A DNA stretch of 64,000 bases from Micrasema longulum (taxonomy: Eukaryota; Arthropoda; Insecta; Trichoptera; Brachycentridae). Position 1 is the stretch's first letter. Every line of letters starts with the position of its first letter. Below the pieces are notes generated by a model. It was not told the origin of the DNA. It ran no database searches and saw only the letters and a program-made list of their open reading frames with translations. Of the stretch, positions 62,895 to 64,000 are shown piece after piece. A program made the translations under genes and the position numbers. The stretch is taken from positions 151,543 to 215,542 of the forward strand of contig JAGVSM010004511.1 of the NCBI GenBank assembly GCA_022494885.1. The letters run 5' to 3'.

Positions 62895-63325
62895 TGTCCA
62901 AATGTTTGCAGACAGGCTGGATTTTTCTTACTAGGGAGTTATTAAGATAGAAAGATAAATCATTTTCGAGAGTGATTATGGAAGTCTAGGCACTTACAGA
63001 GTTACGACCTCTCATCGGCTGCTGAAAACGGCCACTTTACACGCTGTGTCACATTCACCATTCGTTTAAAAATAGGCAGAAGGGTTCGTGGAAGAATCGT
63101 AGAAATATGCATTTTCGAACATAGGCAAAATGATTTATGTTACGCAGTGTGTAAAATAGGCACTTTGACTAGCCAATGACAGGCCATAAGCCCTGTAAAT
63201 TTTTCGACTTCCATATTTCCATCTTTAAAATGCTCTCCATCTCTGTTGTATTATGTTGATCTTAATAACTTCCTAGGGGGTAAAATCCTGAGTTTCTCTA
63301 CGAACATTTGGAAAAACTGAAAATA
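62895..63325. repeat. Family P large palindrome (diverged)
   Basis: Sense arm: GTCCAAATGTTTGCAGACAG, GGAAGTCTAGGCACTTACAG, GGCCACTTTACACGCTGTG. It turns near 63070-63100. Antisense arm: GAACATAGGCAAAATGA, GCAGTGTGTAAAATAGGC, AATGACAGGCCATAAGCC, CTCCATCTCTGTTGTATTAT and CCTAGGGGGTAAAATCC. Both ends carry the TGTCCAAATG/CATTTGGA terminus, so the element looks complete at about 430 bp. Confidence 0.8.
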
Positions 63326-63479
63326 TGTTAAGTAAGGAGAATTTCAAATTTTCCATAGTGATAAAACAATCATAAGAAATTAGAGCGGCAAAACCAAGAG
63401 CAATAACAATATTAATAATCAAAATTTTATTTTCCATTATATATATTTTTATTTTTTAAAAAAAAACATTTGTTTACAC

Positions 63480-63545
63480 ATTCATTAACTTATTACGGCT
63501 TTATAGACTGCCCGTGTTAAGCCATAATAATTAAAAACAAAAAAA
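63480..63545 (-). mobile_element. Antisense LINE tail (LINE-J type)
   Basis: TTATTACGGCTTTATAGACT and GTGTTAAGCCATAATAATT resemble the complement of 8220-8290. Confidence 0.4.
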
Positions 63546-63569
63546 AATATACTAATTTCAAATAAAAAA

Positions 63570-63836
63570 TCGCCCATTGGTGTAATGGTCACCGCGTTTG
63601 CCTACCATGCAAGATGTCTAAGGTTCGATTCCCGACATGGTTGATACGAAATATTATTTTAAAAAAGGTGTTTATACACTAGAAAATTACATAGTCCCTA
63701 GACTGGTACCTGAAGCGTAAGACTGATCACCTTACCTTCATGTAACAAAAATAATCTAGATACGCTGCGATTGGTGTACCAATGCAGTGCCGTTTGCACC
63801 ATTAGGTGCGGAAAGGGAATTATGATGATGATGATA
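63570..63836 (+). mobile_element. SINE-B copy, full length
   Basis: CGCCCATTGGTGTAATGGTC, GTTTGCCTACCATGCAAG, AGGTTCGATTCCCGACATGG, ACATAGTCCCTAGACTGG, GAAGCGTAAGACTGATCACC, CGCTGCGATTGGTGTACC, ATTAGGTGCGGAAAGGG and a TTATGATGATGATGAT tail. Colinear with 30865-31117. Confidence 0.9.
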
Positions 63837-64000
63837 AAAATAAAAAATAACACTAAAAAAATAATCGATTAGGTCAGCTGTTGAAAATATATTTTTTTTT
63901 TTAGAGATTTTTTTTTAATTGTCTTTATTCAATAAAATATACGCATTATTACAATATTAATACATTTTAAAGAAAACAAAGTATTAAAATATATTTTGTC

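Overview
This is AT-rich nuclear DNA of an animal, most likely an arthropod and probably an insect. The grounds are the kinds of repeat present: jockey/CR1-like and RTE-like LINE remnants, a Penelope-like GIY-YIG element, several tRNA-derived SINEs, pogo/Tigger-type MITEs, and an exon far richer in GC than its surroundings. No operon, CRISPR array, rRNA gene or convincing functional tRNA gene was seen. The species is not identifiable by eye.

Only one host-gene piece is well supported: a GC-rich, proline/serine-rich terminal coding exon at 57983-58226 (+), with a good polypyrimidine-AG acceptor in front and an AT-rich 3' UTR with AATAAA signals behind. It looks like the C-terminal tail of a transcription factor, but I cannot name the gene. 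No other exon of it is recognisable upstream, so much of the window may be a large repeat-filled intron or intergenic DNA.

The rest is a graveyard of transposable elements. 0-10 kb: palindromic repeat family P, SINE-C, an RTE-like LINE end whose tail has become a long (CTT)n array, a CR1-like LINE 3' end (LINE-M) and a TA-flanked Tigger-like MITE. 10-20 kb: LINE-J, LINE-K and LINE-L ends, a CpG-dense promoter-like island (15.2-15.5 kb), an interrupted LINE-T, and the most complete family P copy (18.9-19.3 kb). 20-32 kb: many LINE fragments, including the best coding remnant, LINE-T at 28.7-30.1 kb with a YADD reverse-transcriptase motif and one in-frame stop. 32-45 kb: a large family P palindrome, SINEs, a third LINE-T copy split by a SINE with a 5-bp target duplication, repeat families V and W, and a Penelope-like fragment (43.2-43.8 kb). 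45-57 kb: a MITE with terminal inverted repeats, LINE-M, LINE-K and jockey-like remnants, a Tigger-like MITE with a LINE tail inside it, a GC-rich possible LTR ending at a primer-binding-site-like sequence (54.8 kb), and a near-perfect 34-bp-stem hairpin (56.1 kb). 57-64 kb: the terminal exon, its UTR, SINEs and another family P palindrome.

The most unusual component is family P, a repeat of roughly 400 bp with no tRNA-like head and no coding capacity that I can see. More than twenty fragments occur in 64 kb. It is repeatedly found as sense-antisense palindromes, and once as a head-to-tail unit of slightly more than one monomer. I do not recognise it as any named family. Family letters (P, Q, V, W, X, Y; SINE-A/B/C; LINE-J/K/L/M/N/R/S/T/U) are local labels used only here. 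Boundaries were judged by eye and most are good to about 10-30 bases.
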